From contig JBMNVR010000001.1 of assembly GCA_050946935.1 (NCBI GenBank), positions 248,001 to 312,000 of the forward strand: a stretch of 64,000 bases of DNA, read 5' to 3'. The DNA is from UQRS01 sp050946935. Lineage in GTDB: Bacteria > Bacillota > Clostridia > Oscillospirales > Acutalibacteraceae. Positions within the stretch are counted from its first letter, which is position 1. The number at the start of each line of letters is the position of its first letter. Made by a program: the position numbers and the translations under genes. This document shows, one piece after another, positions 44,223 to 53,774 of the stretch. The notes under the pieces were generated by a model. The model saw only the letters and a list, made by a program, of their open reading frames with translations, ran no database searches and was not told the origin of the DNA.

Positions 44223-47200
44223 ATGAGAAATTTTAAAAGAAAGTTGGCGATTTTGATGACTGCTGCCATGCTTTGCGGGGCTGCTTTCGGCTCCGCACCG
44301 GCGATCGCGGCGGACGACGCGGCTTCTGCCGAGACCAAGGTTCTTTTCTCTACTTCATTTGAAGCGGATGAAAAGGCTCCGCTTACCGGCACTGTCGAGG
44401 GAGACAGGCTGCACAATGTCGGCCTCGGCGGCGGTACACAGGCCCTGACCGAGAGCTATAACGCACTGGTCGACCTGAACTCGGTTGCCGGCAGCGCCGA
44501 TTTTCATGACGGCGAGTCGAAGAAGAAATTGTTTGACGGCGACAAAGACAGCAAATGGCTGAACAACGAAGGCGCGCCGTCGGTGGATACGCCCCGCTGG
44601 GTCAGCTTTGCTTTGAGCGAGGCCAAGACCTCCACGGCCTATATGATTCAGTCAGCCAACGATTCCTCCGAACGGGATCCGATGGCTTGGACGGTTTACG
44701 GCTCGGCTGACGGCAGCAGCTGGACGGCGCTGGATTCAAGAAGCGACGTCTATTTTGACGGTCGGTATGAGCCGCGCGTCTATACCTTTGAGAACACGAC
44801 GGCTTATCAATATTATAAGCTGGAGATCACCAAAAACCGCGGAAACAACGCTATGACCCAGTTTGCCGCGTTTGAGATGGGCACGCTCACCGTGTCGGAG
44901 GATGACGCGGCCAACACGCCTGCTCCCCTGACGACTGAGGTTGGCACCGGCCCCTCGGTTACCTGGTGCAACACCGCGAACGACGGCTGGACCGGCGACG
45001 GCGCGTTGACGGTTACTGGCCGCAATATCGCGGAGGGGGACGCCTACTGCGCCAATGTGCTGTATGACGGCCTGAGCATCTCGGTTGACGACAATACCGA
45101 GCTGGATTATGTCCTTTTCCCCAGTTTTTATACGGAGGATTCGGACGGCTATGATTTCGGCTTCTATAATATGCATTTCATGATCGACCTCGCCTTTTCG
45201 GACGGCACCTACCTCAGCGAGCTGGGTGCGGTGGATCAGAACGGCATCGGCATGACCCCGCAGGAGCAGTCGGACGGCAAGTGCCTCTACACCATGCAGT
45301 GGAATGAGGTTCGCACCCGCATCGGCAGTGTCGCCAAGGGCAAGACGATCACCAAGGTTCTGCTCTACTACGCCTATGACGGTGCCGAGGGCGGCAAGTC
45401 TTTCCGCACCTTCTTTGATGATATTCAGATCCTCTCAAAACCGGAGACGGTGTACGAGCATCTGTCCGACTATGTTAACCCGCTGCGCGGCACCAACTCT
45501 ACCGGCAGCTTTTCGAGAGGATTGACCGTCCCCGCTGTGACCGTGCCGAATGGTTTCAACTACTACACGCCGGTTACCAATACCCGGAGCAACGCGCCGT
45601 ATTTCTATCAGCTCAGCGATTCCAAAAATACGATGGCGCATTTTGAGATTACCCACATCGCCTCTAACTGGGTCGGCGGCTGGGGTTCCTGGCAGTTCAT
45701 GGCCAACACCAGTGTGGATTCTTCGGCGGCCTCCTACAGCAGTCTGAGTTCCACTGCCCGCGCCGCCTCCTTCAGCCACGCGAACGAGGAGTCTAAGGCT
45801 CATTATTACGGCGTTACGTTTGACGAGGGGAGCAAGGCTTCGGGTGTTACGATGGAAATGACCCCGACCGACCACGCCCTCTTTGTCCGGGTCACTTTCC
45901 CCGAAAATGCTGAAAACCGCAATGTCGTTTTTGACTGTGATCACGCGAACGGCGGCATGACGCTGACCTCGGTTGGTACGGACGGCAGCTTTACCGCGTA
46001 CTCGGATCACAATCAGAACGGCTCGACCCGGATGTACATTTACGGGCAGTTTGTCGACGCCGCCGGCAATGCGCTGACCACCGGAACCGGCAAGGTCATC
46101 ACCTATGTCGACGGTTCAAAAAACAGCGCAATCGGCGTCACCAGTTTCCCCGAAGGTACGACTGAAGTTGGGATCAAGCTGGCGACCTCTTATATGGGGT
46201 ACACGCAGGCCGAGAAGAACCTGAATCTTGAAATTGCCTCTGACGCAACTTTCAACGATGTTTTCACCGAAGCGCAGCAGACCTGGGACGATCTGCTCGG
46301 CATGGTTGAGCTGGAAGGTGCGACCGAGGAGCAGTTGATTACCTTCTACTCCTGCCTCTACCGCATGTATATGTACCCGACCAATTACAGCGAGAATACC
46401 GGCACCGCAGAGGAGCCGGTGATGTCCTACGCCTCCCCCTACCAGGACGGCAAGGTGGTTGAAGGACAGATGTACACCAACAACGGCTTCTGGGATACTT
46501 ACAGAACCACGTGGGCGGGCTATGCCCTGCTGACGCCCAACCGGGATACCGATTATCTCAATGGTTTGGTGCAGCATTATAAGGATTCCGGCTGGGTTCC
46601 GCGCTGGATCAATCCGGCCGGCACCAACAGCATGGTGGGCACCAGCTCGGATGTGATCTTCGGCGACGCGGCCGTCAAGGGGATCGAGTTTGATATGGAG
46701 GCCGCGCTCGACTCGGCCATCAAGAATGCAACGGTGGTTTCCTCCAACCTGACCAACGGCGGACGCCGCGCGCTTGAAACCTCCGGCTTCCTGGGCTATA
46801 CCTCGCTCGAGAACGATCAGGCTTTCTCCTGGGCGATGGAGGGATATATCAACGACTACGGTATTTCGCAGCTTGCCGAGGTGGTCGGACGCACCGATGA
46901 GGCGTCTTATTTCCGCAACCGGTCGAGATACTATGTCAACCTTTTCAATGATAACCTCGGCTGGTTCATGGGTAAGAACCAGAACGGTGAATTCCGCACC
47001 AACGATTCGGGCTTCAACCCCTCCGGCTGGGGCTGGGGCGGCGATTATACCGAGACCAACGCCTGGAACATGGCCTTTACGGTTGTGCAGGACGGGCAGG
47101 GCCTTGCCAACCTCTACGGCGGCCGCCGTGCGCTGGAGGAGAAGCTGGACGCGTTCTTCAACGACGATCTGCGCAACACCTTCTCGGGCGGCATCCATGA

Positions 47201-48566
47201 GATGAAGGAAGCCCGTGAGGTTCGCATGGGTCAGTATCACCACAGCAATCAGCCGGCGCATCACATCATCTATATGTACAATTACGCCGGCACGCCTTAT
47301 AAAACGGCTGAAAAGGTACGGGAGCTTCTGACGCACGGCTATGCCGGACAGAATATCGGTCAGGGCTACATCGGCGACGAGGACAACGGCGAGATGTCAG
47401 CCTGGTATGTTTTCAGCGCGCTGGGCTTCTACCCGGTCAGCATGGGTAATGACGAGTATGCGATCGGTTCGCCCATTTTCACCAAGGCGACCATCCATAT
47501 GGACAACGGCAAGGATCTGGTCATCAACGCGCCGAACAACAGCAGCGAAAATATCTATATCCAGAGCATGAAGTTTAACGGTGAGGATTACAATAAATCT
47601 TACTTCAAGCACGCCGACCTGGCGAACGGCGCGGTCATCGACATCGTGATGGGCAGCGAGCCTTCGACCTGGGGTATGGCGGCCGATTCCCTTCCCACCT
47701 CGATCACAGAAGGGGACGAAGCGGCTGATCCGGCTATGGATGTGACCAAGGGCCTGACGATAGAGGCGAACCGTATTCTCGGAAGCAAGACCGAGCAGCT
47801 CGCGGGCGAGAGTGCCTATCAGAATCTGTTTGATGATACCAGCGATACGGTTGTCACGCTGGAGGAAGATACCACGGTCTTTAACTACTTCCATCCGGAG
47901 GGTAAGTCAATCTCGGCCTATACCGTAACGACCGGTTCTGATCCGTCGGCTGCGCCGGCCGGATATACCCTCACAGCGTCAGAGGACGGCAAGACCTGGG
48001 TTGAGCTGGATGCGCGGACCGGTGTAAGCTTTGCCTGGGCGAAGTATACCAAACCTTTTGCTATCGCGCAGGAGAAGCAGGCCGTGTACAAATACTATCG
48101 TTTGACCATCACAGGCAGCGGTACGCTGGCCGAGCTGGAGCTTCTGGGTACTGACGATGTGTTGAGCGAGGGAACTCCGGTGGACGACGCGGCGCTCGCC
48201 GCATCCATTGACGCGCAGATCACCGCGATCGGCACCGTGACCTCTCTGGATCAGAAACCGGCGGTAGAGGAAGCCCGCGCCGCTTATGAGGCGCTCGAGC
48301 GCAGCACCCAGCTTCTGGTTAAAATGACCGACGCCCTCGTTGCGGCGGAAGCTGCAATCAAGGAGCTTGAAGAGAGCGGTGTGCGTCTCGGCGACGTGGA
48401 CGGCGACGGCAGCGTGACCGTCTCGGATGTCGTCGAGCTGCGCAAACTGATTGTGGGTGGCAGTTGGACCGACGCGCAGCTTGCGGCCGGAAATCTCGAC
48501 ACGACCGACAGCACACTGACCGTTTCGGATGTTGTGGCGCTGCGCGCTTTGATTGTCGCCGGATAA
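44223..48566 (+). CDS. Secreted GH92 alpha-mannosidase with discoidin-like and dockerin domains
   Basis: 1447 residues from ATG 44223 behind AAGGGAG. Signal peptide ends at PAIA-ADD. Residues ~45-225 form an F5/8 type C-like beta-sandwich (KKLFDGDKDSKWLN, VYGSADGSSWTALDSR). The GH92 catalytic region starts near 425 (YVNPLRGTNSTGSFSRG) and contains GFWDTYRTTWAGYALLTP and the general-acid motif GDEDNGEMSAWY (~1050). These calcium-dependent enzymes remove alpha-mannose from N-glycans or mannans. A second sandwich-like segment and a helical FIVAR-like linker lead to a C-terminal dockerin (VDGDGSVTVSDVVELRKLIV); its second loop (NLDTTDSTLTVSD) lacks some usual calcium ligands. Confidence 0.93.
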   Translation: MRNFKRKLAILMTAAMLCGAAFGSAPAIAADDAASAETKVLFSTSFEADEKAPLTGTVEGDRLHNVGLGGGTQALTESYNALVDLNSVAGSADFHDGESKKKLFDGDKDSKWLNNEGAPSVDTPRWVSFALSEAKTSTAYMIQSANDSSERDPMAWTVYGSADGSSWTALDSRSDVYFDGRYEPRVYTFENTTAYQYYKLEITKNRGNNAMTQFAAFEMGTLTVSEDDAANTPAPLTTEVGTGPSVTWCNTANDGWTGDGALTVTGRNIAEGDAYCANVLYDGLSISVDDNTELDYVLFPSFYTEDSDGYDFGFYNMHFMIDLAFSDGTYLSELGAVDQNGIGMTPQEQSDGKCLYTMQWNEVRTRIGSVAKGKTITKVLLYYAYDGAEGGKSFRTFFDDIQILSKPETVYEHLSDYVNPLRGTNSTGSFSRGLTVPAVTVPNGFNYYTPVTNTRSNAPYFYQLSDSKNTMAHFEITHIASNWVGGWGSWQFMANTSVDSSAASYSSLSSTARAASFSHANEESKAHYYGVTFDEGSKASGVTMEMTPTDHALFVRVTFPENAENRNVVFDCDHANGGMTLTSVGTDGSFTAYSDHNQNGSTRMYIYGQFVDAAGNALTTGTGKVITYVDGSKNSAIGVTSFPEGTTEVGIKLATSYMGYTQAEKNLNLEIASDATFNDVFTEAQQTWDDLLGMVELEGATEEQLITFYSCLYRMYMYPTNYSENTGTAEEPVMSYASPYQDGKVVEGQMYTNNGFWDTYRTTWAGYALLTPNRDTDYLNGLVQHYKDSGWVPRWINPAGTNSMVGTSSDVIFGDAAVKGIEFDMEAALDSAIKNATVVSSNLTNGGRRALETSGFLGYTSLENDQAFSWAMEGYINDYGISQLAEVVGRTDEASYFRNRSRYYVNLFNDNLGWFMGKNQNGEFRTNDSGFNPSGWGWGGDYTETNAWNMAFTVVQDGQGLANLYGGRRALEEKLDAFFNDDLRNTFSGGIHEMKEAREVRMGQYHHSNQPAHHIIYMYNYAGTPYKTAEKVRELLTHGYAGQNIGQGYIGDEDNGEMSAWYVFSALGFYPVSMGNDEYAIGSPIFTKATIHMDNGKDLVINAPNNSSENIYIQSMKFNGEDYNKSYFKHADLANGAVIDIVMGSEPSTWGMAADSLPTSITEGDEAADPAMDVTKGLTIEANRILGSKTEQLAGESAYQNLFDDTSDTVVTLEEDTTVFNYFHPEGKSISAYTVTTGSDPSAAPAGYTLTASEDGKTWVELDARTGVSFAWAKYTKPFAIAQEKQAVYKYYRLTITGSGTLAELELLGTDDVLSEGTPVDDAALAASIDAQITAIGTVTSLDQKPAVEEARAAYEALERSTQLLVKMTDALVAAEAAIKELEESGVRLGDVDGDGSVTVSDVVELRKLIVGGSWTDAQLAAGNLDTTDSTLTVSDVVALRALIVAG

Positions 48567-48619
48567 CCGATAGGATTTGTCCGCGGCTCAGCCGTCGCAA
48601 ACAAGAATATTTCTTATGG

Positions 48620-48654
48620 CTTCGGCCGGTTTTCAAACCGGCCGAAGTTTTTTT
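48620..48654 (+). terminator. Rho-independent terminator of the GH92 gene
   Basis: 13-bp stem CTTCGGCCGGTTT / AAACCGGCCGAAG, two-base loop, then seven T. The following gap to 48816 holds no gene. Confidence 0.92.
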
Positions 48655-48816
48655 GTTTTTCGAATTCTTTGCCGAGCCCAAGACCCACCGCCCGGACTTC
48701 ACGACGAAAAACGCCGTTTGCCCGGATGAATTTCGGTATGCTTTCTTGTCCGGGCGGATATGGTCTCTTTCTCCGGGGAATATCGGGCCGGTTTTTCGGA
48801 GGAGGGCCGCGCCGCT

Positions 48817-51800
48817 TTATATCGGTATAATCCGGAAACAAAGCGGCGCCCGGCCGGTGGCCTCCGGCAGGAATTCGGGGTGCGGCCTCGCGCCCCAACT
48901 GTCGTCGGCGCCGACACCCATCTCCCCGGCTGAGATGCGTATCACCGTGTACAGGGACGGCGGCAGTTCGTTCGGATGCGTGGCGGCCTCCAACTCGTGC
49001 GGCGTATAGGGCAGGACAGAGAAATCCAGAAAAGTCCCCTCTTTCGCCGTGAATCGCAGACCTCTTCCGTCGGCGTTCTGGACGGTGAAATACCGCGTGT
49101 CGGTGTGGTTGCCGCATTCCTGCGGCAGAAGATAGGGGGTGAGTCCGGCTGCGGCGGTGCTCTCATACAGCCCGATCGGGCTGCCGGTTTTACGGTCGCA
49201 GTAGTTTTCCTCCGGCCCGCGTCCGTACCAGGTCAGCCGGTCGTACTCTCCCGGCAGCCGGAACAGCAGGCCGAAATCGGGCATCGGCCCCCAGCTTTCG
49301 CACCCCGTGACCGAGAGGGTCACCTCCATCTCTCCGCTTCCGAATATGCGGTAGACAAGGGTGCAGCCATTCTCAGTCCCGTCTGAAAAGCGGTAGCTTG
49401 TTATAATTTGCAGGGAATTGTCCGTCCGCTTGATCTGTTCCGTCTCCGGCAGGGCGTAGAGGGAGGCGGTTTTCCAGGCCGCGCAGCGATGGGGCATGCC
49501 CCAGCCGTAGTCATTGTCGGTCGGCGCGCGCCAGAAATTGGGATGGGGGACGGTGCACAGTAGCTCGGCTCCCGTTTTGCAGATGGAGATCAGACCGCGC
49601 TTATCCCTGCCGTAGAGGATCGAAAAATCCTCCCCCTGCGCGCCGATGCAGACGTCTCCCTCGATGACCGTGAGGGGCGGCGCGGCCGGCGCCTCCTCTA
49701 TATACCGTCCCCAGACGATCTGGTTGGTGGAAACGATATGCCCCGTCCTGGCCCAGGAGGTGTCTTCGTCCAGAAGAAAATCCACATTCAGGATATATTC
49801 TCCCGGATTTTCGGGAATCTCAAAGGGATTGTCGAACCAGGCCGAGCCGCCCGGCGTGACCGGCGTGCGCAGGCGCTTCTCCCCGAGCGGGCGGCCATTG
49901 CGTAGCAGGGTCAGGCGGCAGACATATTGCTCGGCCGGGGTAAAGAGGTTGTGGTTCTGCACGCGGAATCCGGTTTTATCCCCCGCCGCCGTGACCGGGG
50001 CGTAGCACTGCTTGACCTCGACCATTTTGGGGGAGAGGGTGCGGTCGGCAAAGACAATCCCGTTGCCGCAAAAGTCCCAGTCGGTCGGCCGATCCGAGAA
50101 ATCTCCGCCGTAGGCGAGAAATTCCCGGCCCAGCCGGTCGGTGGCCAGCAGGCCCTGATCCAGAAAATCCCAGATGAAGCCGCCCTGGTATTTTTCCTCC
50201 CGTTTTGCGAGGTCGGTATAGAGGAACAGCCCGCCGCAGGCGTTTCCCATGGCGTGGGCGTACTCGCAGCAGAGGAAAGGCTTCTCCGGGTTTTTGGAAA
50301 GATAGTCCTCAATCTCCTGCACGGGAGGATACATCCGGCTTTCCATGTCGCTGGTATCGGGATAGCGCCGGTCATGGAAGATTCCTTCGTAATGCACGAG
50401 GCGGCTGGGATCCCGCTGCCGGAAATACGCCGCCGCGGCGTGGAGGGTTGCACCGCCGAAGGATTCGTTTCCGCAGGACCAGATGAGGATCGAGGGGTGG
50501 TTTTTATCCCGCTCGAGCATGGCGGCCGCCCGACGGAGGACCGCCTCCCTCCATTCCGGCCGGCCGTCCGGCAGGGTGTTTTCATCCGGCCGGACGGCGC
50601 CGAGTTTTTGCCAGGTGCCGTGGGTCTCGAGATTGGTTTCGTCAATCACATAGAGGCCGTAACGGTCGCACAGCTCGTAGAAATACGGGTGATTGGGGTA
50701 GTGAGAGGTCCGCACCGCGTTGATGTTGTTTTGCTTCATGGTCAGCACGTCCCAGAGCATCGCTTCCCGGCTGATTGCACGGCCGTGGCGGCAGTCAAAC
50801 TCGTGCCGGTTGACCCCGCAGAAAACGATTCGGCGACCGTTTAGGGTCATCAGACCGTTCTGCATGGCAAATCGGCGGATGCCGACCGGCTGGGAGACGA
50901 TCTCCAGCAGGCGGCCGTTCTGCATGACCTCCAGCGTCAGGGTATAGAGGTGGGGCTGCTCGGCACTCCAGAGCAGGGGGGCGCCGACCGGCAGGAGGAG
51001 CTCGGCCGCCGTGGTAGGACAGACGGCCGCAGCGGCCTCTTTGCCCGACGGAGCGCAGAGACGGGCGCGTACCTCTCCCTCTCCGGCGGCGTCAAAGCGC
51101 ACGCGGACCTGCGCGGCGGAAAGATCCTTTGTAAACTCGGTCGTGATGAAAAAATCCGTCAGATGCACCGCCGGCAGCGCGACCAGGGTCACCTCCCGGA
51201 AGATGCCGGAAAATCGCCAGAAATCCTGATCCTCCAGCCAGGAGCCGGACGATCGGGCATAGACCTGCACCGCCAGCCGGTTGCACCCCGTGGCAAGGTC
51301 GGTGGTGATGTCAAACTCGGCCGGGGTGAAGCTGTCTTCGCTGTAGCCGGCAAATCGACCGTTTACAAACAGGCGGAAGGCCGTCTCGACCCCCTCGAAC
51401 CGCAGGAGAATTCGGTGGCCGGAAAAGTGCTCGGGCAGTCGAAATTCCTTCACATAACTGCCGGTCGGGTTATGCCGGGGCAGCTCGCCCGGCCGCGGCC
51501 GCTCCAGTCCGTCCCAGGGATACATGGTGTTGACGTACTGCGGCCGCCCGTAGCCCGAAAGCTGGATGTGCCCCGGCACCTCGATCTCTCCCCAGGTCGA
51601 GAGGTCGTAGGTCGGCTGTTCAAAGCCTTCAGGAAGTTCGTCCAGCGTCTCGCTGTAGAAAAAGCGCCAGCGGCCGTTCAGTGAAAAAAGATAGCTGCTG
51701 CGGCCTGTCGCCGCCTCGTCCGCTGTGCGGTAGTGGGTAAAAGCGGCGTGCGGGGGCAGAACGCCGATCCCGGACACTTTCGGGTCGGCGAGCAGGCCGG

Positions 51801-51825
51801 ACAGTGTTTCATGTGCTGTTTGCAT
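48817..51825 (-). CDS. lacZ: Beta-galactosidase, GH2 (LacZ type)
   Basis: 1002 residues, full LacZ length, no signal peptide (cytoplasmic). Sugar-binding N-domain (YVNTMYPWDG), Ig-like domains, a TIM barrel with acid/base Glu ~453 (ILIWSCGNES) and nucleophile Glu ~518 (FLCCEYAHAMGN), then the Bgal_small_N domain. It hydrolyses beta-galactosides imported by the adjacent ABC permeases. ATG 51825 follows AAAGGAGAG. It is the last gene of the leftward sugar operon but is separated from the permeases by a hairpin terminator. Confidence 0.95.
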   Translation of the reverse strand: MQTAHETLSGLLADPKVSGIGVLPPHAAFTHYRTADEAATGRSSYLFSLNGRWRFFYSETLDELPEGFEQPTYDLSTWGEIEVPGHIQLSGYGRPQYVNTMYPWDGLERPRPGELPRHNPTGSYVKEFRLPEHFSGHRILLRFEGVETAFRLFVNGRFAGYSEDSFTPAEFDITTDLATGCNRLAVQVYARSSGSWLEDQDFWRFSGIFREVTLVALPAVHLTDFFITTEFTKDLSAAQVRVRFDAAGEGEVRARLCAPSGKEAAAAVCPTTAAELLLPVGAPLLWSAEQPHLYTLTLEVMQNGRLLEIVSQPVGIRRFAMQNGLMTLNGRRIVFCGVNRHEFDCRHGRAISREAMLWDVLTMKQNNINAVRTSHYPNHPYFYELCDRYGLYVIDETNLETHGTWQKLGAVRPDENTLPDGRPEWREAVLRRAAAMLERDKNHPSILIWSCGNESFGGATLHAAAAYFRQRDPSRLVHYEGIFHDRRYPDTSDMESRMYPPVQEIEDYLSKNPEKPFLCCEYAHAMGNACGGLFLYTDLAKREEKYQGGFIWDFLDQGLLATDRLGREFLAYGGDFSDRPTDWDFCGNGIVFADRTLSPKMVEVKQCYAPVTAAGDKTGFRVQNHNLFTPAEQYVCRLTLLRNGRPLGEKRLRTPVTPGGSAWFDNPFEIPENPGEYILNVDFLLDEDTSWARTGHIVSTNQIVWGRYIEEAPAAPPLTVIEGDVCIGAQGEDFSILYGRDKRGLISICKTGAELLCTVPHPNFWRAPTDNDYGWGMPHRCAAWKTASLYALPETEQIKRTDNSLQIITSYRFSDGTENGCTLVYRIFGSGEMEVTLSVTGCESWGPMPDFGLLFRLPGEYDRLTWYGRGPEENYCDRKTGSPIGLYESTAAAGLTPYLLPQECGNHTDTRYFTVQNADGRGLRFTAKEGTFLDFSVLPYTPHELEAATHPNELPPSLYTVIRISAGEMGVGADDSWGARPHPEFLPEATGRAPLCFRIIPI

Positions 51826-51847
51826 GGGACGTCTCTCCTTTCATATG

Positions 51848-51890
51848 AAAAAACGCAAGGCTCCGGCAAAAGACGCCGCAGCCTTGTTTT
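51848..51890 (-). terminator. Intra-operon terminator/attenuator between permease and lacZ
   Basis: On the minus strand AAAACAAGGCT...AGCCTTGCGTTTTTT forms a stem ending in a T-run 20 bases before the lacZ start. It should lower lacZ transcription relative to the transporter genes. Confidence 0.75.
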
Positions 51891-51901
51891 GACGAAACGG
51901 A

Positions 51902-52756
51902 TTATTTAACCGCGCCGGTCATGCCCTGTACGAACTGCTTCTGCATCAGGAAGAAAATCAGCGCCGTTGGCAGCGTGGCGATCACAATGCCGGCCATAAT
52001 CATGCCGTAATCGGGGGTGTAGGACGCGCCAAAGGTCGAAAGGATCAGCGGCACGGTCTTTTTTTCAGGAGACTGCAAGGCGACCAGCGGCCAGAGATAG
52101 TTGTTCCAACTGTTCATGAAGGTGATGATGGCCGCCGCGGCATAGGTCGACCGCATCACCGGCATATACATGCGGAAGAAGATTTGCAGTTCGCCCAGCC
52201 CATCGATCCGGGCGGCCTCTAAAATATCCTTGGGAAAGGACTTGGTGTTCTGACGGAAGAAGAAGATCAGGAAGGCGGTCGAGATTGAGGGCAAAATGAC
52301 TGCGGCGTAGGAGTTGAGTCCCATGAAGCGAAGTCCCATGTCGTTCAGCTGGCCGAAGATGCGGAAAAGAGGAATCATCAGCGTGGCGAAGGGAATCATC
52401 ATGGAAACCAGAAGAATATTGAAAACCCGGTCGCGGGTGCGGGTGCGGAAAACCTCGAACCCGTATCCCGCCATGGAGGAGATCAGCAACGCCAGCACGG
52501 TGGTGATGATTGCGATCAGGGCCGAATTTCCCAGCGAGCGCAGGAAACCTGTGCCGGGGGCAAAGAGGTTTTGCAGGTTTGTGAACAAATTGCTGCCAAA
52601 AGACATCGCGCCCCGGTTAACGTCGACCGTCGTGTTGGTGGCGCAGACAACCATCCAGAAAAACGGGAAAATAGAAATCATGGACAAAAGGATCAGAAAG
52701 ATATATCGGAGGATGGAGGAAGGCGATACCTTCCGGCTTTTGTTTTGGAATGCCAT
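51902..52756 (-). CDS. Carbohydrate ABC transporter permease, MalG type
   Basis: 284 residues, six membrane helices. The EAA loop EAARIDGLGELQIFFRMYMP that contacts the ATPase is at ~190. Partner of the MalF-type permease three bases upstream. No ATP-binding gene is present, so a shared MsmX-like ATPase encoded elsewhere is likely. Confidence 0.93.
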   Translation of the reverse strand: MAFQNKSRKVSPSSILRYIFLILLSMISIFPFFWMVVCATNTTVDVNRGAMSFGSNLFTNLQNLFAPGTGFLRSLGNSALIAIITTVLALLISSMAGYGFEVFRTRTRDRVFNILLVSMMIPFATLMIPLFRIFGQLNDMGLRFMGLNSYAAVILPSISTAFLIFFFRQNTKSFPKDILEAARIDGLGELQIFFRMYMPVMRSTYAAAAIITFMNSWNNYLWPLVALQSPEKKTVPLILSTFGASYTPDYGMIMAGIVIATLPTALIFFLMQKQFVQGMTGAVK

Positions 52757-52759
52757 GCG

Positions 52760-53701
52760 TTACTCCTTTCCGCCGACCTTCAGCTGGATGGCCGACAGGA
52801 TCGCAATCATGACGAGCACGACGAATGCAACGGCCGCCGCATAGCCGAAGTTGGGGCTGTATTTGAAACAGAGATTGTAGATATACTGCGAAATGGTCAG
52901 GGTGGCGTTGGCCGGTCCTCCGTTTGTGATATTCTGCACCTCGTCGAAAAGCTGCAGGGTGCCGATGGTCGAGGTAATGGTGGTGAATAGGATGATCGGC
53001 CGAAGCTGCGGGACAGTGATTTTCCAGAACTTCTGCACGGCGTTGCATCCGTCGAGGTCGGCCGCCTCATAAATCGAGGGGTCGATGTTTTGCAGCCCCG
53101 AGAGATAGAAGATCATGTTATAGCCTGTCCATCTCCAGGTGATCGAGAGGATGATCAGTGCCTTGGCAAACAGGCTGTCGGTCGTCCAGCCGATCGGCGC
53201 GTCGATCAGGCGAAGCGAGAGCAAAAGCTGGTTGACCAGCCCCTCTCCCGAGAAGATGCTTTTCATAATCAGGGAGTAGGATACAAGGGAGGTCACGCAG
53301 GGCAGAAAGATCGCCATGCGGAAAAATCCCCGCCCCTTAAGCCGCCGGTCGTTGAGCATGACCGAAATCATCAAAGCCAGGAGAATCATAACCGGCACCT
53401 GGATAATCAGATAAATAAAGGTGTTGCCGAGCGCCTTTAAAAAGGTCGCGTCGCCAAACAGCCGCTTATAGTTATCCAGTCCGGAGAAGGTGAGCTGGTT
53501 GCCCATACCGCTTTGCAATGACAGCAGAAAAGACTGCACCATGGGTACAAAGACCAGCAGGGTAATCAGGATGATGCTGATTGTAACAAATCCCCAGCCC
53601 CATCGGTTTGGCTGCCGGCCGATGGGCAAGGGCTCGCGCCGCCGCCGTTTGACGGGCGGCGGCTCGGGCAGCGCGCTGCCGAAGGGCGGTTGCTGCTGCA
53701 T
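52760..53701 (-). CDS. Carbohydrate ABC transporter permease, MalF type
   Basis: 313 residues. A ~35-residue polar, Pro/Arg-rich N-terminus (PPPVKRRRREPLPIGRQPNR) precedes six helices and the EAA loop EAADLDGCNAVQKFWKITVP. ATG 53701 follows AAGGAGG. Forms the membrane channel with the MalG-type protein for an oligosaccharide, plausibly a galactoside given lacZ. Confidence 0.93.
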   Translation of the reverse strand: MQQQPPFGSALPEPPPVKRRRREPLPIGRQPNRWGWGFVTISIILITLLVFVPMVQSFLLSLQSGMGNQLTFSGLDNYKRLFGDATFLKALGNTFIYLIIQVPVMILLALMISVMLNDRRLKGRGFFRMAIFLPCVTSLVSYSLIMKSIFSGEGLVNQLLLSLRLIDAPIGWTTDSLFAKALIILSITWRWTGYNMIFYLSGLQNIDPSIYEAADLDGCNAVQKFWKITVPQLRPIILFTTITSTIGTLQLFDEVQNITNGGPANATLTISQYIYNLCFKYSPNFGYAAAVAFVVLVMIAILSAIQLKVGGKE

Positions 53702-53774
53702 GTGGACAGCGCCTCCTTTTCTTGTTTGTTCAGGAATGTTGACCGGACAACCGGCAGGGGCGGATATCCCGCCG

